The notes under the pieces: generated by a model
The model's input: only the letters and a program-made list of their open reading frames with translations
Database searches by the model: none
Told to the model about the DNA's origin: nothing
Program-made: the position numbers and the translations under genes
Part shown: positions 31,801-42,186 of the stretch, piece by piece
Numbering within the stretch: the first letter of the stretch is position 1
Layout: each line of letters starts with the position of its first letter
From: Kappaphycus alvarezii
Lineage: Eukaryota > Rhodophyta > Florideophyceae > Gigartinales > Solieriaceae
Assembly (NCBI GenBank): GCA_002205965.3
Contig: NADL03000664.1
Span: 367,913-431,912, forward strand
Direction of reading: 5' to 3'
DNA length: 64,000 nt

Positions 31801-33135
31801 AGTTGACATAGAACGTTTGTTTTCATTGGACATAAACTCAAGAAAATCATTTCAAACCCTGAAAAAAATACTGTGCAACGCTCCAGTCCTTCGAAATGTC
31901 GATTCAACTCTACCGATCTATGTTACTACAGATGCTTTCCAATACGCATTTGGTGTTGTATTGTAACAAGGAACCGCGAAGGACAAAAGACCAGTCGCTT
32001 TCGCATCCAGAAATTTAAATGATGTCGAACAGAATTATACAGCCCACAAAAGAGAGCTATTGGCCATTGTCGACTGCCTAATGTGGTGGAGAGAATACTT
32101 GTATGAGAACTTTTTCACTGTTCATTCTGACCACTACCCGTTGAGATACCTCGAGACACAAGATAATCTGTCACAGAGACAGGTTAGATCGCTGGAAAGA
32201 TTAGTTGACTTTGATTTCAAGATTATACCCATATCCGGGAAATCAAATATAGTTGCCGATTCCCTCTCAAGACAACCCCAGAATGTACCCTCACCCCACC
32301 ATCGAAACAAGGAGCTACTCCAAGAAGTAATAATGAAGACATCTTCGGAATCAAACAATATTTCTGTTCCGTTTTTTGAATCATCCGATCTCGAAGAGCT
32401 TGTAAAAGACTACCATCGAGATGAAAGCTTCAAAGACGAATACAAAGATCCGAAAGCACCTTTCGAAAGAAAGGGATCGCTTTTGTTAAGACACGGAAAA
32501 ATTTGCATACCAGAAGGAGCGCTGAAAGTCAAGTTGTTGCATGGCTACCATTCGACTCCGAATACTGGACACTTGGGAATATCCAAAACAATCAATAGAA
32601 TATCACCGAAGTTTTACTGGAAAAACCTACGTACTGATGTCCTTCGGTACGTTCGTTCTTGTCACTGCCAAAGGGACAAACCATCTAGAAGACCTTCTTC
32701 TCATAAAGTTGGTGACAAAGTCTGGTTGTCCACAAAAAACCTAGCTCTTGAAGATGGTGCAGGATCTCGAAAACTGAACCCGAAGTATTGTGGGCCATTC
32801 GAAATATCTGAGGATATAAACGGAGTTACGTACCGTTTAATTCTTTCCCAACCAATGATCGATAGAGGAATTCACAATGCTTTCCATGCTAGTCTCCTCA
32901 AGTCGTACTTTGAAGATAAGTTTGATCGAGAAACTCCGCCGCCACCACCTATACAGGTTCAAGATGGACAAGAAGAATACAAGGTCGAAACCATTCTCAG
33001 CCACAAGAAATAACACGGAAAAACCAAATATCTCATTAATTGGAAAGTATATGCAGACCACGAGAACTCATGGTTATCACAAAAGGATCTCAAACATTGT
33101 GAAGATCTGCTATACAGATACAAGAATCGGGGCGA
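31800..33135 (+). pseudogene. RNase H, core-less integrase and chromodomain of the same element
   Basis: RNase H is seen as YVTTDAFQYAFGVVL and HSDHYPLRYLETQ. The 317-codon frame 32060-33013 has the integrase HHCC region (HSTPNTGHLGISKTINRIS to RSCHCQRDK, with the last Cys pair spaced by one residue instead of two) and then passes directly into the C-terminal GPY/F-type part (HKVGDKVWLSTKNLALEDG, NPKYCGPFEIS). The catalytic D, D-35-E core is absent without loss of frame. After a TAA at 33010-33012 the same frame encodes a chromodomain-like piece (TKYLINWKVYADHENSWL), preceded by YKVETILSHKK. Confidence 0.8.
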
Positions 33136-33158
33136 TTCTTCTTCGCAGGGGGAATGAT

Positions 33159-33650
33159 GTAACGATGGTGCCCCCAAAATTCCCTACAGTACACTGACAG
33201 TATCCCACCAGTAACCGTTACCAAGATTTACACTGTACCAAGACATCAGTGCAACTTGTGCCCTGTACCCAGAAACCGGTGTAAAACAAAAGACCCATAC
33301 CACCCCGTGCCGAACCAATCACATGACGCCATTGTGGCGATCTCACGTGGTTCTCAAAACTTCTCCCACCTCACCAATCAGCAATTACTTTGTCTTCTTG
33401 CCAATTGGACCAATGGAACTTTGCCATGATTTTTATTGCTGTCAACCTCCCCGATAGTTTCTACATGAATCTTCAACCCCTTTTAGTTTCGTGCCTTTAG
33501 GGCTGTTCCTCTAGAACACCTTTGAATTTAGCATCGTCTGCCTGATATTTACCGTTGTTGTCGTTGAGTACTTTTTCTATATAAACCCTGGTCTGAAGCT
33601 CCGGCCTGTTTACCGGAAGCATCAACCATCAGTTCAACCATCGATTACTT
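33159..33650 (+). repeat. 3' LTR of the chromovirus-type element, truncated
   Basis: Follows a purine tract (CAGGGGGAATGA) and begins TGTAACGATGG. Contains a TATA box (TTCTATATAAACCC, about 33575). The end is not seen: at about 33650 it runs into the third copy of the acidic-protein unit in inverse orientation. Confidence 0.65.
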
Positions 33651-34227
33651 CTTGTGCGCCCAAACCCCCACACTCCCCCTCAACTTCCCACTCTTGCCCC
33701 TCAGGTACATCCTCGGACTCATCCTCGACGAAGGGTTTGCGGACAAACTCGATTATCCTCTTCATAGTCTAGCGTCGCAGGTAGTCGTCTGCGTCCTTAG
33801 GGCCATATACAGCGAGCGCAAGGCCGTTCAAGGGGCGATAGGGCCGGTTTTGGTGATGGGGGCGGAGGGGCGAAGGTTATTCATTTTGGTTGCAAATGGA
33901 GTGGAGCGATTGTGTATGGAAGAAAGAGGGTGTGAGGGGAGGGTAAAATTTGTTTTAAGTACACCTTAGAGTCGGACTGCAGCCGGTACTAAAAAGTTTA
34001 AATCGAAATTGCAGTAGCGTATTTGCGTGAAATTTCTACATAAGGAGTGAACTTGATGAAGAAGGTAGATAAAAGGGACGTAAAACGCTGCTTTGGAGGA
34101 GAAGATACTGTACCAAAATATATAGGGAGGATGGCAGGCAAATTTGAAAAGGACAGTGAGCGGATTTAGGGGCGGGATCGTTGTAAGTTGCTGAATTAGA
34201 CGGAGGGAGACCATTTTCTGTATTACA
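33650..34227 (-). mobile_element. ORF-bearing LTR unit, copy 3, decayed and truncated
   Basis: In minus orientation the unit starts TGTAATACA (boundary at 34227, the same terminal sequence as copy 1 at 23824), shares the conserved ACAACGATCCCGCCCCTAA upstream element, and then has an ATG at 33884 with a matching N-terminal domain (pieces NNLRPSAPITK, YGPKDADDYLRR, IIEFVRKPF). One frame loss and one TAG interrupt the gene, and it is cut at about 33650 in the acidic part. Copies 1 and 2 are better preserved. Confidence 0.6.
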
Positions 34228-34457
34228 ATAGCCGTGGAAAAAACACATCACGCAGGGCTGCAAGTCTCAGCGGGGAAATGTTTGGGTTAAATAGGGTGGT
34301 TTAATTAATTTTCCTGACAACAGTAATCGCAGACGAGGCCTAAATTGGGTAGCTACTTACAAATCCTGAGAACGGAGGTCCTCTGGAATAGGTGTTAGGC
34401 GCGTGCTGATAGGAACGGCTTTTTTCTGTCGCCGTCATCTACAGACCTTTAGTTTAC
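34228..34457. other. Spacer between two ORF-bearing LTR units
   Basis: No gene. A piece reading GAAATGTTTGGGTT followed by GGTTTAAT recurs just right of copy 2 (about 35937), suggesting both units entered copies of the same flanking sequence. Confidence 0.4.
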
Positions 34458-35925
34458 TGTAATACCTCTCCTTGTCCAAATTTGCTTATAGTTCCGGTCC
34501 TTCCTCGTCCTCCCTGAGCCTCGCTTATCATCACCGCGGTCCTCTCCAAATTTACTTCCATTTTATCTAGATATTTTTATACTGTATCTAACCCTCTGAA
34601 TCGACCCCGAATCAAGGTTTTTTTTCCCTTTTCGCTTACCTCCTCCTCCAAATTCGTTTTTTTGAGAAAAAGGGCGCAAATCAATTACTACAAAATCCCT
34701 TACAGATTTATTTTACCTATTCCTAATCTATAGAACCTGCCCGGGAGCCTATTTAAACCCCTTTATTCCAAGTTTTAAACATCCCCGATCATTTTTCTCA
34801 TCATCCCTCTCCCCCGACACACCCAAAACACCCTCCATTACCTCCCACTCCCCAAACCCTACCAAGATGCCCAATCTACGCCCCTCGAAAGTCATTTCCA
34901 AAAATCGCCATCCCCGTCCCCTAAACTCTATTCCCCTACTCCTTTTCGGACCTACTGATCGCGAGGACTACCTGCGCCGGCAAACCAAGAAAAGGTCATC
35001 GAATTCGTGCGTCGCCTCTTTATTGAGGATGAGGCGGAGAAGGTAGGTAAGGGGCGGGAGTGGGACATCGAGGAGGGAGCTGGAGAGACCTTCGAGGAGT
35101 GGGTGGCCCCTGAGTTGGCCTACGAGGTGAATGAAGAGGAGGAAGTGGAGGATGAGAAGGATGAGGGGAGGAAGTGGAGGATGAGAAGGATGAGGAGGAT
35201 GAAGAGGAGGAAGAGGAGGAAGAGGAGGATGATGAGGACGAGGACGAGTTGGATGAGGGAACAGGGGGCATGGAAAGTGTTGGACTGGTGGGGCCTGAAC
35301 TGGAGAGTATTGAACAAGTTGTGCCGACGCTGGAACCGGATGGAGATATCGTTAGTAGTTTAGATGTCTCCCAGGAGGGAATAGAGAGCTATGAGCCGTT
35401 CGTAGATATTTGTGCGGACTGCTTAGACAACATGGATATTTTATAGGAGTTGTTTGGATCTGATTTAGAGAATGGGAAATAAGAGGACCTCATTGATTGT
35501 TAGTTTCTTAAGAACCTTTTGTTTAGAGTATATCATCCACACAAATTGTTTCTATGCATTTCCTGGTACCTTCTGTAGTTTTGTTTGGACTTTAGGGGTA
35601 GCCAAAAGTCTATATAAGCTGAGTAAACTGCTTCTTCATGGAGCGGTCAAGCAAGTTGGCAGACAACTTCAAGTCAAGTCCCAAATAGTTAGGAAGTTGA
35701 GAATCAACTTCAGACACAAGAAGCATTTTCTTTACGCTAGTCATTGAGCACAGGTGGTAGACCCTGCCCCTTCCATACTTGCTTGAAGCCCTCTCAACAC
35801 TCTTATATATACAATCCTTTTTATTCGTTCAACTATACCATCGCAGCACTTTTGTCGCTCGCAACACCTCCTTCTTGGGGTAGTTGGTTCTAAGTATCTC
35901 TTCTCCCAACGATTTACCCCTATCA
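34458..35925 (+). mobile_element. ORF-bearing LTR unit, copy 2
   Basis: Starts TGTAATACC and ends CCCCTATCA, 1468 bp, close to the 1443 bp of copy 1. Shared with copy 1 are the upstream region (TTTACTTCCATTTTATC, CTCTGAATCGACCCCGAATC, the TATTTAAA box at about 34750), the acidic gene, and the LTR-like 3' part (GTAGCCAAAAGTCTATATAAG, GGCAGACAACTTCAAG, GCTCGCAACACCTCCTTCT). No target duplication is evident at its ends (TTTAC against ATAGA). The 3' part is homologous to the R-U5 side of the LTRs of elements A and B. Confidence 0.6.
34867..35446 (+). CDS. Acidic protein of the ORF-bearing LTR, copy 2
   Basis: ATG at 34867, about 35 nt after a C/T-rich leader and about 115 nt after the TATTTAAA box. 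The N-terminal domain (NLRPSKVISKNRHPRPLN, FGPTDREDYLRRQTKK) continues one frame away with VRRLFIEDEAEKVG; the shift is at AAGAAAAGGTC, where one A of a homopolymer seems missing. A block FEEWVAPELAYEV, a second frame change in the repetitive GA tract, an acidic run of Asp/Glu, then DELDEGTGGMESVGLVGP, DGDIVSSLDVSQ and a C-terminal VDICADCLDNMDIL. About 193 residues in total. Conserved blocks on both sides of the acidic tract in copies 1 and 2 argue that it is a real protein; the function is unknown. Confidence 0.55.
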
Positions 35926-36584
35926 ATAGACACACGAAATGTTTGGGTTGGTTTAATGCGAGCGAAACATGTGGTGGTAAATCTTTACGGTTGTACAATG
36001 TTGCACAGAAGCGTGCGAAGGGTACTCACAAATTAACGTAGCGTAAATTCCCGTTAGCCTGTGCAGCAGCGGCGACTCTTTATTAACCGTTCTATAGTAC
36101 GCCCATTTTCACCGTACTGTTTTCTCCGCCGCCGCCACACTGCCCAGGCTAATGGGAATTTCACCCTATGTTCCTGCCTGGTGGCTGGTCTTAAATTGGC
36201 CCTGTAGGGAGCGTAGCTCCTCCCCCATTACTGTTTCGGCATACCTTTTGGAGTCCATTGCGGTTGTCTGGAAAGCTTTAGGATAGATCGAGTATATCTT
36301 CCAAGAGTAAAACAATGATACCTTTCCCCCTGAACTGTTTATTGGTACATATAATGCACAGCACAGCTTCGAACCACTTGTAGAAACCAAACCCCTTTTA
36401 CCCCCTGTACAATATATCGGGACTTAATGTGGACTGCACAGGAAGAAAAAAGTTGGCGACAAAACATGTATCATCTGGGCCAACTTTTTCTCCAGAGTCA
36501 CTCAGTGCTCCCATTCATCGGGCAGAGCACACGCCGCGCCACTTCACATGTTGCCGCCCATCGATTGCCCCCTGATAGCAAAAG
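35926..36584. other. Intergenic with an inverted repeat
   Basis: No gene. Two arms of about 33 bp, near 36043-36075 (TAAATTCCCGTTAGCCTG...) and 36128-36162 (...CAGGCTAATGGGAATTTC), are inverted copies, able to form a hairpin around about 50 nt. Could be a small MITE or a structured transcript. Confidence 0.45.
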
Positions 36585-36657
36585 TGGATCTGCGGGGCTT
36601 CGATCCCCGTACCTCTCCCATGCTAAGGGAGCACTCTACCAATTGAGCTACAGACCC
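36585..36657 (-). tRNA. trnA-AGC: tRNA-Ala (anticodon AGC)
   Basis: 73 nt on the minus strand. The acceptor stem GGGTCTG pairs with CAGATCC (one G-U), followed by discriminator A. The D arm is GCTC/GAGT, the anticodon stem-loop CTCCC-TTAGCAT-GGGAG gives anticodon AGC, the variable loop is short, and the T arm is CGGGG-ATCGAAG-CCCCG. A box TGTAGCTCAATTGG and B box GGGATCGAAGCCC are both present, and a TTTT terminator follows three nt after the discriminator. No intron. All arms pair, so it should be functional. Confidence 0.95.
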
Positions 36658-37533
36658 TTCGCATTCGCCATTTTCGACGACGTTCATTTTTCTGTATTTC
36701 ATATTTTATAAAGGGCGTAGGACAAGTAAAGTTTCTTGACGTGGAACATCCGGTTAGTTCTTAGCCGTATAGTCAGTCCTGCAGTGTACACGATAGATAC
36801 TCAATGAAGTAAAGTTTCTTCTTTGCGCAGTCCACAGTAGACTGAACGCATTAAACTTCCTCCTTTGATCTTAACCGTATAGTTAGGACGTGCGCAGTCC
36901 ACAGTAGATACTGAACGCATTAAACTTCCTCCCAACTGACGTGGAACATCCGGTTAGTTCTTAGCCGTATAGTCAGTCCTGCAGTGTACACGATAGATAC
37001 TCAATGAAGTAAAGTTTCTACAATTGTCACTCGACAGTTGGCATTGTCCGCCGCCGTATCTACCAGCGACTGAGTTGCACCCTGTGGTCCTCCATCGCCG
37101 AAGCTATCCTGTCCCGAGCACCGATGCGCACGGACGACGAAGTACATCCGGTTAGATCTTAACCGTATAGTTAGGACGTGCGCAGTCCACAGTAGATACT
37201 GAACGCATTAAACTTCCTCCAATTCCCAACACCCTCCAGGAACCGAACTTCAAGTTTCAGCCCCTGGCTTTCGACTCCTTGGGTGCCCATCCCCCGCCTC
37301 TCTCCTGTTCATCGAAGACTTCATCCCGCGCATCGCAGAGAAGTTCAACACAACCACAGCAGTGATCCGCAGACGTATTATCAGCGCATTAGTTGCACAC
37401 TGTGGTCTTCTATTGCAATGGCGATTCTATCGCGAGCCCCACTGCACGTGCCTGACGTGGAACATCGGTTAGTTCTTAGCCGTATAGTCAGTCCTGCAGT
37501 GTACACGATAGATACTCAATGAAGTAAAGTTTC

Positions 37534-39139
37534 TCTAATTCCTCCGGGTTTTTCATCTGTCCGAGTGCTCGCGCGACGGCTTCGAGCTCCTAGGAGCGCC
37601 GATGGGCAACCGGGCCTTCACCGATGCATACCTACGGGACAAGGTCGATGGTGCCGCCGCATCCTCCGACTGCTGACCCACGTTCGTGACCCCCGCGCCC
37701 GTTTCCACATGCACGGCTGTGCGCGTCGGCATGCCTCGTCACCCACGCGTTCCGGCTCGCCGACCCACAACACTCGGCCCCCGCTGCACAAGCCTTTGAC
37801 GCCCTGCAGAGGTCGTCGTACTCGGAGCTACACGGGATCGCCCTCACAGACACTGCATGGGACCAAGTCACGCTACCCATCCGCCAGGGAGGTCAGGATT
37901 TACCCTCATCTCTCCGTTCCTACACGGCTCGGTCGCAGCTAGTATCATCGACGCGGTTCCGGCACGTGAGAGATCGGCATCGTATACCACGCAACGTTCT
38001 GCCGCCGTCTCTGGTCACCGATACCGAGGTGACAGGGCGTTCCTGGTCCGACAAGCCTTGCCGCGAATCCGTGATTTCCTGCAATGTATCCCTGGGCGCC
38101 CGTACTCCGTCGACCTCGGCCCCTTTGACCCATGCCTGCTTGCTGCCAAACCATCCAACCTCCAACCTTCTTAAATGGTGTGCAGCAGGAGGCACAGGCA
38201 AAGGTCCACTGGCGCGACGACTCATGGTTGACACACCCCAACCCGGCTCAGCACAGCACTCAAGAAGTTCGACATCGGAATCCGTGGCCTGGCGTTCCGG
38301 AACAGCCCCGCCGCCGCTTTTCTCATCGCTCACCCCACAACCGCTACGGTGGTGTCCTCGACCCACTGGCAGACCATGCTCCGCCGGCACCTAGGCCTCC
38401 CCGTATACGACGACTCCCGCCCGCTCACCTGTGCCCACTGCAATCAAACTTTGCAATCAAACTTGGACGCACTCGGGGACCACGCGGCTGACCTCTGCCC
38501 TGCCGGCTTCGGCCGCCCGCACCGCCACAACTCGCTGCGCAACGTTTTCGCCTACCACGTTGCTCGCGCCGCGGGCCTGGACTGCCAATACGAAGTCCCG
38601 CTCCTTGTCCCGGGAACGAATATCCGTCCTGCGGACATTCTCATACAACCCCCCCCTGCCCACTGGTCAACAGGTCCGCCCCATAGCCTGCGACCTAACC
38701 ATTGTCTCGCCGTTCAAACAAGGTGTGCGCACAAGGGCCACCCAAACGGCGGCGCCGCCGACATTGCCCATCGAGACAAAGTCACAGACCTGGAGCGCAA
38801 ACTGGTACGCCGCATCCCGCCCCCTTCGCACAACACCCTCCAGGAACCGAACTTCAAGTTTCAGCCCCTGGCTTTCGACTCCTTGGGTGCCCCATCCCCC
38901 GCCTCTATCCTGTTCATCGAAGACTTCATCCCGCGCATCGCAGAGAAGTTCAACACAACCACAGCAGTGATCCGCAGACGTATTTATCAGCGCATTAGTT
39001 GCACACTGTGGTCTTCTATTGCAATGGCGATTCTATCGCGAGCCCCACTGCACGTGCCTGACGTGGAACACCGGTTAGTTCTTAGCCGTATAGTCAGTCC
39101 TGCAGTGTACACGATAGATACTCAATGAAGTAAAGTTTC
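37534..39139 (+). pseudogene. LINE C-terminal coding part, tandem unit 1
   Basis: Covers RT palm end and thumb (GNRAFTDAYLR, WDQVTLPIRQGGQ), zinc knuckle, HRHNSLRNV, endonuclease (RPADILIQPP, CDLTIVSPFKQGV, HRDKVTDLERK) and C-terminus (RRRIYQRISCTLWSS, HVPDVEH). It has several one-base losses, plus a duplicated short piece (CAATCAAACTT, twice) inside the zinc-knuckle region at about 38442-38463 not seen in units 2 and 3, which inserts residues before the last knuckle ligands. Confidence 0.75.
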
Positions 39140-39863
39140 TTTCTTGCGCAGTCCACAGTAGATACTGAACGCATTAAACTTCCTCCTTTGATCTTAACCG
39201 TATAGTTAGGACGTGCGCAGTCCACAGTAGATACTGAACGCATTAAACTTCCTCCCCAACTGACGTGGAACATCCGGTTAGTTCTTAGCCGTATAGTCAG
39301 TCCTGCAGTGTACACGATAGATACTCAATGAAGTAAAGTTTCTACAATTGTCACTCGACAGTTGGCATTGTCCGCCGCCGTATCTACCAGCGACTGAGTT
39401 GCACCCTGTGGTCCTCCATCGCCGAAGCTATCCTGTCCCGAGCACCGATGCGCACGGACGACGAAGTACATCCGGTTAGATCTTAACCGTATAGTTAGGA
39501 CGTGCGCAGTCCACAGTAGATACTGAACGCATTAAACTTCCTCCAATTCCCAACACCCTCCAGGAACCGAACTTCAAGTTTTCAGCCCCTGGCTTTCGAC
39601 TCCTTGGTGCCCCATCCCCGCCTCTCTCCTGTTCATCGAAGACTTCATCCCGCGCATCGCAGAGGAAGTTCAACACAACCACAGCAGTGATCCGCAGACG
39701 TATTTATCAGCGCATTAGTTGCACACTGTGGTCTTCTATTGCAATGGCGATTCTATCGCGAAGCCCCACTGCACGTGCCTGACGTGGAACATCATCGGTT
39801 AGTTCTTAGCCGTATAGTCAGTCCTGCAGTGTACACGATAGATACTCAATGAAGTAAAGTTTC

Positions 39864-41466
39864 TCTAATTCCTCCGGGTTTTTCATCTGTCCGAGTGCTC
39901 GCGCGACGGCTTCGAGCTCCTAGGAGCGCCGATGGGCAACCGGGCCTTCACCGATGCATACCTACGGGACAAGGTCGATGGGTGCCGCCGCACCCTCCGA
40001 CTGCTGACCCACGTTCGTGACCCCCGCGCCCGTTTCCACATGCACCGGCTGTGCGCGTCGGCATGCCTCGTCACCCACGCGTTCCGGCTCGCCGACCCAC
40101 AACACTCGGCCCCCGCTGCACAAGCCTTTGACGCCCTGCAGAGGTCGTCGTACTCGGAGCTACACGGGATCGCCCTCACAGACACTGCATGGGACCAAGT
40201 CACGCTACCCATCCGCCAGGGAGGTCAGGGATTTACCCTCATCTCTCCGTTCCTACACGGCTCGGTCGCAGCTAGTATCATCGACGCGGTTCCGGCACGT
40301 GAGAGATCGGCATCGTATACCACGCAACGTTCTGCCGCCGTCTCTGGTCACCGATACCGAGGTGACAGGGCGTTCCTGGTCCGACAAGCCTTGCCGCGAA
40401 TCCGTGATTTCCTGCAATGTATCCCTGGGCGCCCGTACTCCGTCGACCTCGGCCCCTTTGACCCATGCCTGCTTGCTGCCAAACCATCCAACCTCCAAAC
40501 CTTCTTAAATGGTGTGCAGCAGGAGGCACAGGCAAAGGTCCACTGGCGCGACGACTCATGGTTGACACACCCCAACCCGGCTCAGCACAGCACTCAAGAA
40601 GTTCGACATCGGATCCGTGGCCTGGCGTTCCGGAACAGCCCCGCCGCCGCTTTTCTCATCGCTCACCCCACAACCGCTACGGTGGTGTCCTCGGCCCACT
40701 GGGCAGACCATGCTCCGCCGGCACCTAGGCCTCCCCGTATACGACGACTCCCGCCCGCTCACCTGTGCCCACTGCAATCAAACTTTGGACGCACTCGGGG
40801 ACCACGCGGCTGACCTCTGCCCTGCCGGCTTCGGCCGCCCGCACCGCCACAACTCGCTGCGCAACGTTTTCGCCTACCACGTTGCTCGCGCCGCGGGCCT
40901 GGACTGCCAATACGAAGTCCCGCTCCTTGTCCCGGGAACGAATATCCGTCCTGCGGACATTCTCATACAACCCCCCCCCTGCCCACTGGTCAACAGGTCC
41001 GCCCCATAGCCTGCGACCTAACCATTGTCTCGCCGTTCAAACAAGGTGTGCGCACAAGGGCCACCCAAATGGCCGGCGGCGCCGCCGACATTGCCCATCG
41101 AGACAAAGTCACAGACCTGGAGCGCAAACTGGTACGCCGCATCCCGCCCCCTTCGCACAACACCCTCCAGGAACCGAACTTCAAGTTTCAGCCCCTGGCT
41201 TTCGACTCCTTGGGTGCCCCATCCCCCGCCTCTATCCTGTTCATCGAAGACTTCATCCCGCGCATCGCAGAGAAGTTCAACACAACCACAGCAGTGATCC
41301 GCAGACGTATTTATCAGCGCATTAGTTGCACACTGTGGTCTTCTATTGCAATGGCGATTCTATCGCGAGCCCCACTGCACGTGCCTGACGTGGAACATCC
41401 GGTTAGTTCTTAGCCGTATAGTCAGTCCTGCAGTGTACACGATAGATACTCAATGAAGTAAAGTTT
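39864..41466 (+). pseudogene. LINE C-terminal coding part, tandem unit 2
   Basis: Best preserved of the three: one frame (39932-40813) runs from GNRAFTDAYLR through the thumb to the zinc-knuckle region and breaks near 40700 by one extra G. The knuckle (CAHCNQTLDALGDHAADLC), HRHNSLRNV and endonuclease follow at 40617-41413 with a break in a C run near 40973. 5'-truncated; no RT catalytic motifs. Confidence 0.75.
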
Positions 41467-42186
41467 CTTCTTGCGCAGTCCACAGTAGATACTGAACGCA
41501 TTAAACTTCCTCCTTTTGATCTTAACCGTATAGTTAGGACGTGCGCAGTCCACAGTAGATACTGAACGCATTAAACTTCCTCCCCAACTGACGTGGAACA
41601 TTCCGGTTAGTTCTTAGCCGTATAGTCAGTCTGCAGTGTACACGATAGATACTCAATGAAGTAAAGTTTCTACAATTGTCACTCGACAGTTGGCATTGTC
41701 CGCCGCCGTATCTACCAGCGACTGAGTTGCACCCTGTGGTCCTCCATCGCCGAACTATCCTGTCCGCGAGCACCGATGCGCACGGACGACGAAGTACATC
41801 CGGTTAGATCTTAACCGTATAGTTAGGACGTGCGCAGTCCACAGTAGATACTGAACGCATTAAATTCCTCCAATTCCCAACACCCTCCAGGAACCGAACT
41901 TCAAGTTTCAGCCCTGGCTTTCGACTCCTTGGGTGCCCCATCCCCGCCTCTCTCCTGTTCATCGAAGACTTCATCCCGCGCATCGCAGAGAAGTTCAACA
42001 CAACCACAGCAGTGATCCGCAGACGTATTTATCAGCGCATTAGTTGCACACTGTGGTCTTCTATTGCAATGGCGATTCTATCGCGAGCCCCACTGCACGT
42101 GCCTGACGTGGAACATCCGGTTAGTTCTTAGCCGTATAGTCAGTCCTGCAGTGTACACGATAGATACTCAATGAAGTAAAGTTTCT

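Larger units (their letters stand above)
28910..33650 (+). mobile_element. Degenerate Ty3/gypsy chromovirus-type element
   Basis: Order gag, protease, RT, RNase H, integrase, chromodomain, 3' LTR, all on the plus strand. There is no 5' LTR: sequence before the gag start (about 28937) runs into a LINE tail. It has many stops and frame changes, a MITE in gag, a lost integrase core and a mutated protease. It is unrelated at the nucleotide level to elements A and B and clearly older. Confidence 0.85.
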
